Assembly: GCF_002119805.1 (NCBI RefSeq)
Contig: NZ_CP021059.1
Span: 1,860,001 to 1,924,000, forward strand
Source of the DNA: Macrococcoides canis
Lineage (GTDB): Bacteria; Bacillota; Bacilli; Staphylococcales; Staphylococcaceae
Length of the DNA stretch: 64,000 nucleotides
Direction of reading: 5' to 3'
A model generated the notes under the pieces. The model made no database searches. It was not told the DNA's origin and saw only the letters and a list, made by a program, of their open reading frames with translations. Shown here one piece after another: positions 49,601-58,734 of the stretch (position 1 is the stretch's first letter; every line of letters begins with the position of its first letter). A program made the translations under genes and the position numbers.

Positions 49601-50250
49601 TATTCTACTGTCTGATCTTTCGGGTATAATCCAAGGTATTCTTCAAGCGTTATTTTCTTATTAAATATCTCTTGTGCAATCTTCGTGCCAACATATCGCA
49701 CGTGCCACGGCTCATACTGATACCCTGTAATATGTGTCTTACCTTCAGGATATCTGATGATAAAGCCATACTTATGTGCATTTTGTGCCAGCCATTCTCC
49801 TTCAGTCGTATCACCAAATGAAATTGTGAAATCTCTTGCTGACTCAACAGAACCGATGTCAAAAGCAAGTCCTGTCTGATGTTCAGAATGACCAGGACGC
49901 GCACTATATGTATCTGCATTTGCATCTTGCGCCTTATACGCTTTATAGAGCTTATCCTGCATTTGATAAGTGCGATAACCACTTCTTACAACGAGCGACT
50001 GCTTATCCTTCTTGGCATCTTTGATCATCTGATTCAATTTCATACGCGCATACCGATTCTCTCCAGGATTGAAATCAGCGGGCAGTCCGATTTTCTTATT
50101 AACAATCAATATATCGTTAACATATGTGACGCCACTACGTGTTATACGTTCATATTTCGGTGGTGCTACATATGTGTTTTTCTGTGTGACTACTTGTTCA
50201 TTCGAACAGGCAGCTAAACACAAAATAATGATGATGAGTAATTTCTTCAT
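49600..50250 (-). CDS. M15 family D-alanyl-D-alanine carboxypeptidase-like lipoprotein
   Basis: A VanY/DdcP-type zinc carboxypeptidase predicted to trim peptidoglycan stems. The signal peptide ends in lipobox L-A-A-Cys15. The zinc motif is SARPGHSEHQTGLAFDIG and the later ligand is WHVRY. It has 216 residues. It is followed by a terminator and preceded, with a 13-bp gap, by a close paralogue in the same direction, so the two arose by tandem duplication. Confidence 0.9.
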   Translation of the reverse strand: MKKLLIIIILCLAACSNEQVVTQKNTYVAPPKYERITRSGVTYVNDILIVNKKIGLPADFNPGENRYARMKLNQMIKDAKKDKQSLVVRSGYRTYQMQDKLYKAYKAQDANADTYSARPGHSEHQTGLAFDIGSVESARDFTISFGDTTEGEWLAQNAHKYGFIIRYPEGKTHITGYQYEPWHVRYVGTKIAQEIFNKKITLEEYLGLYPKDQTVE

Positions 50251-50263
50251 GCTGTTTAACCCC

Positions 50264-50947
50264 TTATTTTAAGCCGAGATATTCTTCTAATGTGAGGCCG
50301 CTTTCATAAACCTTCTCCGCTGTAGGCTTACCCAGATATCTTAAATGCCAAGGTTCATACTGATACCCCGTAATATCACTTTTCCCTTTCGGATATCGTA
50401 TAATGAAGCCATACTCATGGGCATGACTTTTCAGCCACTGGCCTTCTTTCGTATCTTCAAAAGATTCCATAAAATCATCAGAGCCTTCAATATTACCTAA
50501 ATCAAATGCAAGTCCCGTCTGATGTTCAGAATGACCAGGACGCGCACTGTACGTATCAGCTTTCTTCTGTCCGTCTCTTGCAACGTATTGATTATATAAT
50601 GAAGCTTGCGTCTCATAACTTCTAAAAGCACTGCGGAGTACAAGGTTCAATCCGTCTTCATTACCTGCAGCTATCAGCTCATTTAAATGCTGGTTCGCTG
50701 TCTGATCTACATCTGGATGATACGTTTCTGGAAGTTCGATATCTTTATTTACGATAAGAATTCCATCGATATACGTAATGCCATCCTTCACTTCTTTGTC
50801 ATGTGACTTTACTGCCTCTTGTTCTTTAACTTGTACCGTTTCTTTTTCATTATTCTTCGTTGTCTCTTTCGTTTCAACTGGGGGTTCATTTTCCTGGCAC
50901 GCAGTAAGCAATATTGCCGACAATAGTATTACAGATAATTTTCTCAT
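50264..50947 (-). CDS. M15 family D-alanyl-D-alanine carboxypeptidase-like lipoprotein (paralogue)
   Basis: Same family as the next gene downstream; the lipobox is L-T-A-Cys17, followed by a Glu/Lys-rich linker. The zinc motif SARPGHSEHQTGLAFDLG and WHLRYLG are present, as is the terminal EEYLGLK shared with its paralogue. The start at 50947 has AGAGG seven nt upstream; a frame from 50983 adds a non-signal leader. It has 227 residues. Confidence 0.9.
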   Translation of the reverse strand: MRKLSVILLSAILLTACQENEPPVETKETTKNNEKETVQVKEQEAVKSHDKEVKDGITYIDGILIVNKDIELPETYHPDVDQTANQHLNELIAAGNEDGLNLVLRSAFRSYETQASLYNQYVARDGQKKADTYSARPGHSEHQTGLAFDLGNIEGSDDFMESFEDTKEGQWLKSHAHEYGFIIRYPKGKSDITGYQYEPWHLRYLGKPTAEKVYESGLTLEEYLGLK

Positions 50948-50981
50948 GGATTCGCCTCTTTTCATTTTTCTATTATATGAC

Positions 50982-51017
50982 AAAAAAAGTACCGAATCAA
51001 TGAAGACCCAGTACTTG
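50982..51017 (-). terminator. Rho-independent terminator of yerC
   Basis: An AAGTAC / GTACTT stem extended by weaker pairs, with an A/T-rich loop and a seven-T tail on the minus strand. Confidence 0.65.
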
Positions 51018-51036
51018 TAAATATTAGTCGTCTACG

Positions 51037-51333
51037 TTATTCTTCTTTATCCAGTCGATTTAAGACGAGCGTATACGCATCGTTCCCCCATTGCAGTGAA
51101 CGTTTTACGCGTGAAATGGTAGCGGTAGATGCACCTGATTCCTTTTCAATAGAAGCATATGTATGTCCTTGTTTAATCATTCTTGCAACAAGTAAGCGCT
51201 GTGATAACGACTGTAATTCGTTCACCGTACATAAATCATCGAAGAAAAGATAACATTCTTCACGTGTTTTAAGTGTCAGTATCGCATCAAATAAGTCGTC
51301 CAGCTGCTTTCCTCTAAGTTTGTCAATTTGCAA
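51037..51333 (-). CDS. YerC/YecD family TrpR-related protein
   Basis: A 98-residue HTH protein of the TrpR-like YerC/YecD family. The core TVNELQSLSQRLLVARMIKQGHTYASIEKESGASTATISRVKRSL contains the helix-turn-helix. The start is TTG at 51333, 9 nt after AAGGGG, giving the family N-terminus MQIDKLRG. A TTG at 51351 lies upstream of that ribosome site. Targets are unknown. Confidence 0.87.
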   Translation of the reverse strand: MQIDKLRGKQLDDLFDAILTLKTREECYLFFDDLCTVNELQSLSQRLLVARMIKQGHTYASIEKESGASTATISRVKRSLQWGNDAYTLVLNRLDKEE

Positions 51334-51420
51334 AATACTCAACCCCTTCAAACTCTTTCATAGTTTAATTTTATATTAGTAATATATAGAAGTACAGACA
51401 AAATATTTAGATTTCCGAAA

Positions 51421-51666
51421 TTAATCATTAATCTCGATGACTTTTATTCGATTATCCCCGATGACCTTGACCAGGTCCGTATAGTGATTGATATCTACAA
51501 TCCTATAGTCATCGCCAGTTCTGTCGAAAGAAATTTCACATACGATAGAAGTATTATCTTGCGTATCTGTAATATAGATCGTGTCATCATCTTCTACCAT
51601 CTTTAATTTCGGTATCGAGTAATCCTCGATCGTCCACCCTTTAATATAATGAAGTTCCTTATTCAT
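51421..51666 (-). CDS. Hypothetical protein
   Basis: An 81-residue acidic protein of alternating beta-like segments (TIYITDTQDNTSIVCEISFD) with no signal or membrane segment. The start at 51666 has AAAGGAG upstream at good spacing. It lies alone between yerC and purB. I do not recognise the family; coding is supported by the ribosome site. Confidence 0.65.
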   Translation of the reverse strand: MNKELHYIKGWTIEDYSIPKLKMVEDDDTIYITDTQDNTSIVCEISFDRTGDDYRIVDINHYTDLVKVIGDNRIKVIEIND

Positions 51667-51730
51667 TGCTGTGCTCCTTTTAAATATCAATATACCTTTA
51701 TTAAACCATGAAACTTTAATTCTTTAAAGT

Positions 51731-51760
51731 AAAAAACCACTTACAATTGTAAGCGGTTTA
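51731..51760 (-). terminator. Rho-independent terminator of purB
   Basis: An AAACCGCTTAC / GTAAGTGGTTT stem with a short loop and a T-run on the minus strand, just after purB. Confidence 0.85.
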
Positions 51761-51772
51761 ATAAAGTGTAAA

Positions 51773-53068
51773 TTATTCTAATCCAGCACGTTTGAATAAT
51801 GTATCGATTTGATTTAGATGGTGGTTTTCGTTGAAGCATTCATCTAATTCTTCTTTTGATAATAAGTCAGTAATCTTGCTATCCTGTTCAACTAGCTCAC
51901 GGAATGGTGTCTTCGTTGCCCATGATTCCATCGCTTTCGGTTGAACTGTATCATACGCCTCTTCACGTACCATACCTTTATCGATTAATGTTAACATCAC
52001 GCGTTGTGAATAGATTAATCCGAAAGTTTTTTCCATGTTCGCTTTCATGTTCTCTTCGTAAACTGTTAAGTTATCGATGATATTTGTGAAACGATTTAAC
52101 ATGTAGTCTAACGCGATTGTAACGTCTGGTAACATAATACGTTCAGCAGATGAATGTGAAATGTCACGTTCGTGCCATAACGGTACGTTTTCATAAGCTG
52201 TAGTTAAGTAGCCGCGAATCACACGCGCGATACCAGTAACGTTCTCTGAACCGATCGGATTACGTTTATGCGGCATTGCTGAAGATCCTTTTTGACCTTT
52301 TGCGAACGCTTCTTCTACTTCACGTGTTTCAGTCTTTTGTAACCCACGTACTTCTACTGCAAACTTCTCGATTGAAGTCGCGATTAAGCTTAATGTTGCA
52401 ATGTAGTATGCGTGACGGTCACGTTGTAATGTCTGTGTAGAAATCTCTGCGCAGCCTAATCCTAATTTATCACATACGTAAGCTTCAATTTCAGGTGGAA
52501 TGTTCGCAAACGTACCAACAGCCCCACTCATCTTACCTACTTCGATTTCTTTACGCACTTCTTTGAAACGCTTTAAGTTACGTTGCATTTCCATGTACCA
52601 TAATGCCATCTTTAACCCGAATGTCGTAGGCTCAGCGTGTACACCATGTGTTCTACCCATCATTAATGTCGTTTTATGTTTTAATGCTTTTTGCTTTAAT
52701 ACTTCAATGAATCTTTCAAGATCTTGCTCGATGATGTCATTCGCTTGTTTGATCATATAGCTTAATGCTGTATCCACTACATCTGTACTTGTTAAACCGT
52801 AATGAACCCATTTCTTCTCTTCACCTAAAGTTTCAGAGACTTGACGTGTGAATGCTACGACGTCGTGACGTGTTTCCATTTCGATTTCTTTCGCGCGCTC
52901 AACATCAACGCGTGCATTTTGACGAATAAGTTTCACGTCTTCTTTCGGGATATATCCAAGTTCTGCCCATGCTTCACTCGCTAATATTTCAACTTCCAAC
53001 CAAGCTTCAAATCTGTTTTGTTCCGTCCAGATGTTAGACATCTCTTCTCTTGAATAACGTTCAATCAT
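51773..53068 (-). CDS. purB: Adenylosuccinate lyase PurB
   Basis: A fumarase-superfamily lyase working twice in purine synthesis (SAICAR to AICAR and adenylosuccinate to AMP). The signature [11 protein letters not shown] and the catalytic His region TSTDVVDT / [14 protein letters not shown] are clear. It has 431 residues, equal to S. aureus. The start at 53068 ([10 protein letters not shown]) has GGAGG upstream; the extension from 53113 is not supported. Confidence 0.96.
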   Translation of the reverse strand: MIERYSREEMSNIWTEQNRFEAWLEVEILASEAWAELGYIPKEDVKLIRQNARVDVERAKEIEMETRHDVVAFTRQVSETLGEEKKWVHYGLTSTDVVDTALSYMIKQANDIIEQDLERFIEVLKQKALKHKTTLMMGRTHGVHAEPTTFGLKMALWYMEMQRNLKRFKEVRKEIEVGKMSGAVGTFANIPPEIEAYVCDKLGLGCAEISTQTLQRDRHAYYIATLSLIATSIEKFAVEVRGLQKTETREVEEAFAKGQKGSSAMPHKRNPIGSENVTGIARVIRGYLTTAYENVPLWHERDISHSSAERIMLPDVTIALDYMLNRFTNIIDNLTVYEENMKANMEKTFGLIYSQRVMLTLIDKGMVREEAYDTVQPKAMESWATKTPFRELVEQDSKITDLLSKEELDECFNENHHLNQIDTLFKRAGLE

Positions 53069-53221
53069 GAATAGATTCCTCCGTAAATGTTTTGTCATAG
53101 TACAGTATAACAAATTTTTGAATATCCGTACATTGTTTATTAAATCTTTTAAAAAGTTCGTATATTACAATGCACTTACATTTATTTTAACAGAAAAACA
53201 TTAATCATTAAATTAACATAT

Positions 53222-53253
53222 AAAAAAACGACCTGTGTGAAGGTCGTTTTTCA
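53222..53253 (-). terminator. Rho-independent terminator of the NETI gene
   Basis: An AAAACGACCT / AGGTCGTTTT stem with a short loop and a long T-run on the minus strand. Confidence 0.88.
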
Positions 53254-53427
53254 TTGTTCAATTTTCTTACCGGTAAAAATTATCTGTTCTTTAAACACTT
53301 CGATCTCACCTTTATCGTTCTCACGAAATATCGGCTTCTGGAATCGTTTCACCGGTGTATAACCTGCTGCTTTCATACGTTCTAGACATTCAGTGATCGT
53401 TTCATTATCCTGCACTTCAAATTTCAT
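53251..53427 (-). CDS. NETI motif-containing small protein
   Basis: A 58-residue protein beginning [23 protein letters not shown] with the eponymous NETI motif; conserved in Bacillales, function unknown. It overlaps the upstream UPF0316 gene. An alternative in-frame ATG at 53436 is closer to the AAAGG site; 53427 is chosen because the family begins MKFEV. Confidence 0.85.
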   Translation of the reverse strand: MKFEVQDNETITECLERMKAAGYTPVKRFQKPIFRENDKGEIEVFKEQIIFTGKKIEQ

Positions 53428-53983
53428 CTGTATCATACGCCTTTAACTTTTTACTGCGCACACCTTTAACCCAGAACCCACCATGGATATTCTTCGGTTC
53501 GTATGCGATGATAAATGCTTTTGGATCAAGTTGTTTCACCGTATCCATCAATTTAAGTTCAAAACGTCGTGGTGTCAGAATCTGCATTACAAGACGGTCA
53601 CCATCGCGTCCATGTGCTGCATAGTGGGTTACACCATAACCTAGATCACGTAGTGTCTTCGGTATCTCTTTGTCGTACTCTGCAGTTGTGACATTGATTA
53701 CGATATAGCCAAGCGCAATCATCTCTTCAATCTTCATCCCTACGATAATTCCTGCACCAAATCCTAACGCATACGCGATGATGTTTTCGATCTTATCGAG
53801 TCCATTCATTACCATACCTAAACCTACGATATACACAAGCACTTCAAGTACGGAGACAAACGCCGCTAAGTAGCGGTAACCTTTTAACGTTAAAATCATA
53901 CGCATCGTTAAGAACGACACATAAAATATGTTGATCACAAATATGAGTACTACGGTAATCCACGGGTTATCAATTGCCGGCAC
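53417..53983 (-). CDS. UPF0316/DUF2179 family membrane protein
   Basis: A 188-residue protein with about three N-terminal membrane helices ([24 protein letters not shown] onward) and a C-terminal DUF2179 domain (about 115-175; [28 protein letters not shown]), a predicted small-ligand-binding ACT-like fold. The start is GTG at 53983 after a GGGGG site. It is coupled by overlap to the NETI gene. Confidence 0.87.
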   Translation of the reverse strand: MPAIDNPWITVVLIFVINIFYVSFLTMRMILTLKGYRYLAAFVSVLEVLVYIVGLGMVMNGLDKIENIIAYALGFGAGIIVGMKIEEMIALGYIVINVTTAEYDKEIPKTLRDLGYGVTHYAAHGRDGDRLVMQILTPRRFELKLMDTVKQLDPKAFIIAYEPKNIHGGFWVKGVRSKKLKAYDTDEI

Positions 53984-54051
53984 TTAAATCCCCCCTATAA
54001 AAAAATCATTCTTAAATTCTACTACTGAAGATAAGGGTTTGCAATGATAAT

Positions 54052-54870
54052 TTATTTCATCAGTTCATCGATTGAATAACGTGTGATCGGAAGCATACGC
54101 TTATGCTGCGTTTTTAAATAATGATTTTCTATCGTTTCTTGGGACTTTGCATCTACTGTCTTGCCTTCAAGATAGTCATCGATGGCTTCATAAGTCACAC
54201 CAAGTGCAACTTCATCAGGCAATTGTGGCTTATCCTCTTCCAGATCAGCTGTCGGCACTTTTTCATATAGATGGACAGGGCAATCTAAATACTTCAGGAT
54301 TGATTTCCCTTGACGCTTATTTAAGCCGGCAAGCGGGAATATATCAGCTCCACCATCTCCAAATTTCGTGTAGAACCCGGTAATGCTTTCTGCCGCATGA
54401 TCCGTACCGATAACAATGCCGCTCGTTGCAGCAGCAATCGAGTACTGTGCTTTCATGCGTTCACGTGCTTTTTCATTCCCTTTTTGGAAGTCTGTTAACG
54501 TAATCCCTGCTGTTTTCAACGTTTCAACACTGGCATCTACTGCCTGTTTAATATTGATCGTATATACTTTATCAGGCTGAATAAAAGCTAATGCATCTTC
54601 GCAATCCTGTTCGTCCTTTTGAACACCATAAGGTAATCGTACGGCAATAAATTCAATAGCGCGCTCTGACTTGAGTTCATTGACTGCCAGCTGACAAAGT
54701 TTACCGCACAGCGTTGAGTCCTGCCCTCCTGAAATTCCGAGCACAAGTGATTTGATAAATGGATAACGCTGAACATACGATTTGATAAAATCAATAATTT
54801 CACGTGTCTCTTGTTCAGCATCAATGGACGGCTTCGTCTTTAACGTTTCAATAATTTGATGTTGCAGCAT
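54052..54870 (-). CDS. nadE: NH3-dependent NAD+ synthetase
   Basis: Converts deamido-NAD to NAD. The ATP-PP motif is [13 protein letters not shown]; the [21 protein letters not shown] loop and the [11 protein letters not shown] region are typical. No nitrilase (glutaminase) domain is present, so it is the ammonia-using form. It has 272 residues. It immediately follows pncB with no intergenic base. Confidence 0.96.
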   Translation of the reverse strand: MLQHQIIETLKTKPSIDAEQETREIIDFIKSYVQRYPFIKSLVLGISGGQDSTLCGKLCQLAVNELKSERAIEFIAVRLPYGVQKDEQDCEDALAFIQPDKVYTINIKQAVDASVETLKTAGITLTDFQKGNEKARERMKAQYSIAAATSGIVIGTDHAAESITGFYTKFGDGGADIFPLAGLNKRQGKSILKYLDCPVHLYEKVPTADLEEDKPQLPDEVALGVTYEAIDDYLEGKTVDAKSQETIENHYLKTQHKRMLPITRYSIDELMK

Positions 54871-56328
54871 CTATTTCACTTCTTTCACTTTATTGGAAAC
54901 TTCATAAATTTCCTGATTCTTATTTTCCCAGCACAATAAGCTTAGATCGACCGGATACTCTTCAGGATTCAAGTAACGAATCGTCTCTTCCCATAGAAGG
55001 TTTAAATTATCCTGTAAATATTGACGTGACACTTCAAGTGACGGCACATCATAAACGAGTTTTCCATCTACAAAGATATCATGATGCAAGTCTCTTGCTG
55101 TAAAATCATTGATCCACTTTTGCTTATACGTATGGATCGGATGGAACATCTTTAATGGCTTTTCTTTAGACGGATCTTCAAAGTCCAGTGTAATATAGTC
55201 CCCTTCAGACTTGTTTGTCTGATTATTGATGATACGATACACATTCTTCTTACCAGGCGTTGTTACTTTTTCTGCATTGTTTGATATTTTAATACGGTCT
55301 TCTAGCTGACCTGCTTTATTTTCTATTGCGACAAGCTTGTACACTGCACCTAGAGCCGGCTGATCAAATGCTGTAATCAGCTTTGTTCCGATACCCCATG
55401 CTGTAATTTTAGCGCCCTGCTGTTTGAGTGCGATAATTGTTTCTTCATCCAGGTCGTTAGATGCAAATATTTTAGCATCAGGGAAGCCTGCTTCATCGAG
55501 CATACGACGTGCTTCCTTAGAAAGGTATGCTAAGTCCCCTGAATCAAGGCGGATACCGACGAAATTGATCTTATCACCTAATTCTTTAGCAACACGAATA
55601 GCGTTCGGCACACCTGACTTCAATGTATGGAAAGTATCGACTAAGAATACACAGTTTTTATGACGTTCTGCATATTTCTTAAACGCCACATACTCATCAT
55701 CATAAGCTTGCACCATCGCATGTGCATGCGTGCCAGCAACAGGAATACCGAACAGTTTCCCTGCGCGCACATTACTAGTCGAGTCAAAGCCCGCGATATA
55801 CGCTGCACGTGTCCCCCAGATTGCTGCGTCTAATTCCTGCGCACGACGTGTACCAAACTCCATCACGATTTCATCACCGACAACTTGTTTAATACGACTT
55901 GCCTTCGTTGCGATCAATACTTGGAAGTTAACGATATTTAATATCGCTGTTTCTAGTAGCTGAGCCTGAATTAAAGGCGCTTCAATACGCAGTAACGGCT
56001 CATTGTTGAAACACACTTCACCTTCTTGCATCGCACGGATATTACCTGTGAACTTCAAATCTTTCAAATAAGATAAATAATCCTCTTTATAACCAAGTGT
56101 CTTTAAATATGCCATATCTGTATCCGAGAACTTGAAACCTTTCACATACTCAATCACGCGTTCAAGACCTGCAAACACTGCATATCCATTGTCAAACGGC
56201 ATGCTGCGGAAATAGACATCAAATACTGCAGTCTGCTCATGAATACCATCATTCCAGTACGTCTCTCCCATATTAATCTGGTATAGATCTGTGTGTAACA
56301 TCAAGCTATCATCTTCGTACTTGTACAT
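54871..56328 (-). CDS. pncB: Nicotinate phosphoribosyltransferase
   Basis: First step of the Preiss-Handler NAD salvage route. The N-terminus LHTDLYQINMGETYW, EFGTRRAQELDAA with the active region, and FVGIRLDSGDLAYLS are family markers. It has 485 residues (S. aureus 489). With nadE it forms an NAD salvage operon; the nicotinamidase at 59.9 kb supplies nicotinate. Confidence 0.95.
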   Translation of the reverse strand: MYKYEDDSLMLHTDLYQINMGETYWNDGIHEQTAVFDVYFRSMPFDNGYAVFAGLERVIEYVKGFKFSDTDMAYLKTLGYKEDYLSYLKDLKFTGNIRAMQEGEVCFNNEPLLRIEAPLIQAQLLETAILNIVNFQVLIATKASRIKQVVGDEIVMEFGTRRAQELDAAIWGTRAAYIAGFDSTSNVRAGKLFGIPVAGTHAHAMVQAYDDEYVAFKKYAERHKNCVFLVDTFHTLKSGVPNAIRVAKELGDKINFVGIRLDSGDLAYLSKEARRMLDEAGFPDAKIFASNDLDEETIIALKQQGAKITAWGIGTKLITAFDQPALGAVYKLVAIENKAGQLEDRIKISNNAEKVTTPGKKNVYRIINNQTNKSEGDYITLDFEDPSKEKPLKMFHPIHTYKQKWINDFTARDLHHDIFVDGKLVYDVPSLEVSRQYLQDNLNLLWEETIRYLNPEEYPVDLSLLCWENKNQEIYEVSNKVKEVK

Positions 56329-56407
56329 CTTCTTCTCCCCTATTCAAAAAGCTCATATTATCTTCATATTAACATAGTGATTTCATTTAGGCATCGCTTT
56401 AACATTC

Positions 56408-56416
56408 TGTTACAAT
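56408..56416 (+). promoter_or_regulatory. Extended -10 promoter for the MFS-nos operon
   Basis: TGTTACAAT is an extended -10 element (TGn plus TACAAT) about 20 bp before the MFS start. No good -35 is seen at the expected distance, as usual for extended -10 promoters. Confidence 0.45.
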
Positions 56417-56435
56417 TAATGTAAGGAGGCTTCAT

Positions 56436-57596
56436 ATGTTCAAGAAGAATTTCATCATCTTATCTATCATCGTATCAATTTCTGGAATGACTCAAGGGAT
56501 GCTGTTACCATTAATCGCAATTATATTCGAACATGATAATGTATCGACATTCGTCAATGGACTTCATGCATCATCCATATACATCGGCGTCTTTTTAGCC
56601 TCATTATTCTTAGAAGGATTACTCAGAAAGTTCGGTTATAAGAACCTTATCATTATAGGCGGAGCCATTATATTCTTGTCGCTCGGACTGTTTCCGATAC
56701 TTGAGAATATGACAATCTGGTTCATATTACGCCTGCTCGTCGGCGTCGGGGATAATATGCTGCATTTTTCAACACAATCGTGGCTGACGGAGTCAACGCC
56801 AAGACATAAACTCGGACGTATTATCTCCATTTATGGCCTTAGCTTTTCAGCAGGATTTATGGTAGGTCCATTATTATCTAAACTGTATGACATACATGAA
56901 GCACTGCCATTCGTTGTCAGTAGTTTACTCACGCTATGTGCCTGCAGTTTAATCTTGCTCCTTAAAAATCAATATCCTGAAGCACAAACATCAACAATTT
57001 CACTGAAGAACACAACTGCAAACTTCGGTAAAGTGATGAAGACGAGCTGGGTGGCATTTTTATTTCCAATGATGTACGGCGTACTGGAAGCAAGCATAAA
57101 CAGCAACTTCCCTGTATTCGCAATGAAAAATGGGGTAGATGTAAATTTAATCATCTTAATTATACCTGCGTATAGTTTAGGTGCGATTCTGTTTCAGCTG
57201 CCTCTTGGCATAGTGTCAGATAAAGTAAACCGCAATCTTCTATTAAGTGCCGTTACGTTAATCGGTGCATTCATATTCACGTTATGCCAGTTATTTATCA
57301 GCAATGGATACGTCTTACTAATTCTCTTCTTTATCGCCGGCATCTTTATCGGATCACTCTATTCATTAGGCGTGACATTAATGACAGAAATCACACCGAA
57401 AGTACTTTTGCCAGCAGGAAACTTAATGTGCGGATTAATATTCAGTATCGGTAGCATAACTGGACCGATGATCGGTGGGATGACGATACAGCTGTCACAT
57501 AACACACAATTTTTCAGCTTTATTGCTGTTATACTTGTGCTTATCAGCGCAGCGACATTCTATGATTACAAGAAAAGATATACTGTTACGAAATGA
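56436..57596 (+). CDS. Major facilitator superfamily transporter
   Basis: A 386-residue MFS protein with 12 predicted helices. The helix 4-5 region RLLVGVGDNMLHFSTQSWLTEST and the central loop around residues 190-205 are typical of drug/sugar-type MFS carriers. The substrate is unknown. AAGGAGG lies upstream. It overlaps the nos reading frame region and is co-transcribed with it. Confidence 0.86.
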   Translation: MFKKNFIILSIIVSISGMTQGMLLPLIAIIFEHDNVSTFVNGLHASSIYIGVFLASLFLEGLLRKFGYKNLIIIGGAIIFLSLGLFPILENMTIWFILRLLVGVGDNMLHFSTQSWLTESTPRHKLGRIISIYGLSFSAGFMVGPLLSKLYDIHEALPFVVSSLLTLCACSLILLLKNQYPEAQTSTISLKNTTANFGKVMKTSWVAFLFPMMYGVLEASINSNFPVFAMKNGVDVNLIILIIPAYSLGAILFQLPLGIVSDKVNRNLLLSAVTLIGAFIFTLCQLFISNGYVLLILFFIAGIFIGSLYSLGVTLMTEITPKVLLPAGNLMCGLIFSIGSITGPMIGGMTIQLSHNTQFFSFIAVILVLISAATFYDYKKRYTVTK

Positions 57597-57604
57597 GGGA
57601 TGAT

Positions 57605-58651
57605 ATGCTCTTAAATGAAGCGAAAATATTTATTACACAATACTATAAAGAACAAAATTTACCACTAGAAACATTGAAGCAGCGAATAGCCGCAATTGAA
57701 GAAGAAATTATACAGACCGGTACATATAAACATACATTTGAAGAACTCGAATACGGCGCACGTGTCGCATGGCGTAACAGTAATCGCTGTATCGGCAGAC
57801 TATTCTGGGATAAATTAAAGGTCATCGATAACAGACATATCGAAAGTGAAGCGGGATTTATCGAAGCAATTGAACATCATATCGACAGCGCGACAAACAG
57901 CGGCATGATCATACCGACAATTACAATATTTGCTGAAGCGAATAAACAGCACATCAAACTTTATAACGATCAGCTCATCCGCTACAGTGACGACCCGATA
58001 GTGCGTGAAACGAAAGCGATCATTGAACATACAGGGTATACAAATTTCGGTAAGTTCTTACCACTCCTGTACTCAATTGATGGAACCTTTAAGACACACG
58101 ATATCAACCCCGATATCATTAAAGAAGTCACTATCACGCATCCGGAACACGCAGCATTTAACGCGTTAAACCTCGCATGGTATGCAGTGCCGATTATCTC
58201 AAGCATGGACTTAAAAATCGGCGGACTCACATACCCGTTAGTGCCATTTAACGGCTGGTATATGGAAAGTGAAATCGCAAGTAGGAACTTCCTTGATGAC
58301 TACCGTTATAATAAGATGAAAGAAATCGCAGAAGCGCTCGGATTCGATACGACGACAACAGCAAGTTACTGGAGAGACAGAACCGTTGTTGAGATGAACT
58401 ATGCGGTATATCATTCATTCAAACAGCACGGTGTGTCGATTGTGGATCACTATACCGCAAGTAAACAGTTCCCACGCTTTGAACAAAATGAAGCAGATGA
58501 AGGCAGACGAGTAACCGGAGACTGGACATGGCTCATCCCACCAATCTCACCATCCATCGTGCATAACTTCCATAAAGGATATAAGAATATATACAACAAC
58601 CCGAATTTCTATTACAAGAAAAAGATGGGTAAATGCCCGTTTAGTACATAG
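57605..58651 (+). CDS. nos: Bacterial nitric oxide synthase oxygenase
   Basis: Makes NO from arginine; protects staphylococci against oxidative stress and affects respiration. The heme-thiolate Cys62 is in WRNSNRCIGR; the substrate Glu is in NGWYMESEIASR. The C-terminus WTWLIPPISPS carries the pterin-side Trp. It has 348 residues, no reductase domain, as in bacterial NOS. The start at 57605 has GAGGG 7 nt upstream; a start at 57593 would overlap the MFS stop. Confidence 0.95.
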   Translation: MLLNEAKIFITQYYKEQNLPLETLKQRIAAIEEEIIQTGTYKHTFEELEYGARVAWRNSNRCIGRLFWDKLKVIDNRHIESEAGFIEAIEHHIDSATNSGMIIPTITIFAEANKQHIKLYNDQLIRYSDDPIVRETKAIIEHTGYTNFGKFLPLLYSIDGTFKTHDINPDIIKEVTITHPEHAAFNALNLAWYAVPIISSMDLKIGGLTYPLVPFNGWYMESEIASRNFLDDYRYNKMKEIAEALGFDTTTTASYWRDRTVVEMNYAVYHSFKQHGVSIVDHYTASKQFPRFEQNEADEGRRVTGDWTWLIPPISPSIVHNFHKGYKNIYNNPNFYYKKKMGKCPFST

Positions 58652-58659
58652 AGAACAAT

Positions 58660-58706
58660 AAAAAGATAGCGAGAAAACATCGTTTCTCGCTATCTTTTTA
58701 TTTTTT
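58660..58706 (+). terminator. Rho-independent terminator of nos
   Basis: An AAAAAGATAGCGAGAAA / TTTCTCGCTATCTTTTT stem with a 6-nt loop; probably also serves the convergent beta-helix gene. Confidence 0.9.
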
Positions 58707-58734
58707 CCTAGTGTCTAGCCGCTCGTGTCACGAC

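Noticed and set aside
53069-53220. Purine riboswitch upstream of purB
   Set aside because: The purB leader is short and AT-rich, without the three-way junction or conserved core of a purine riboswitch.
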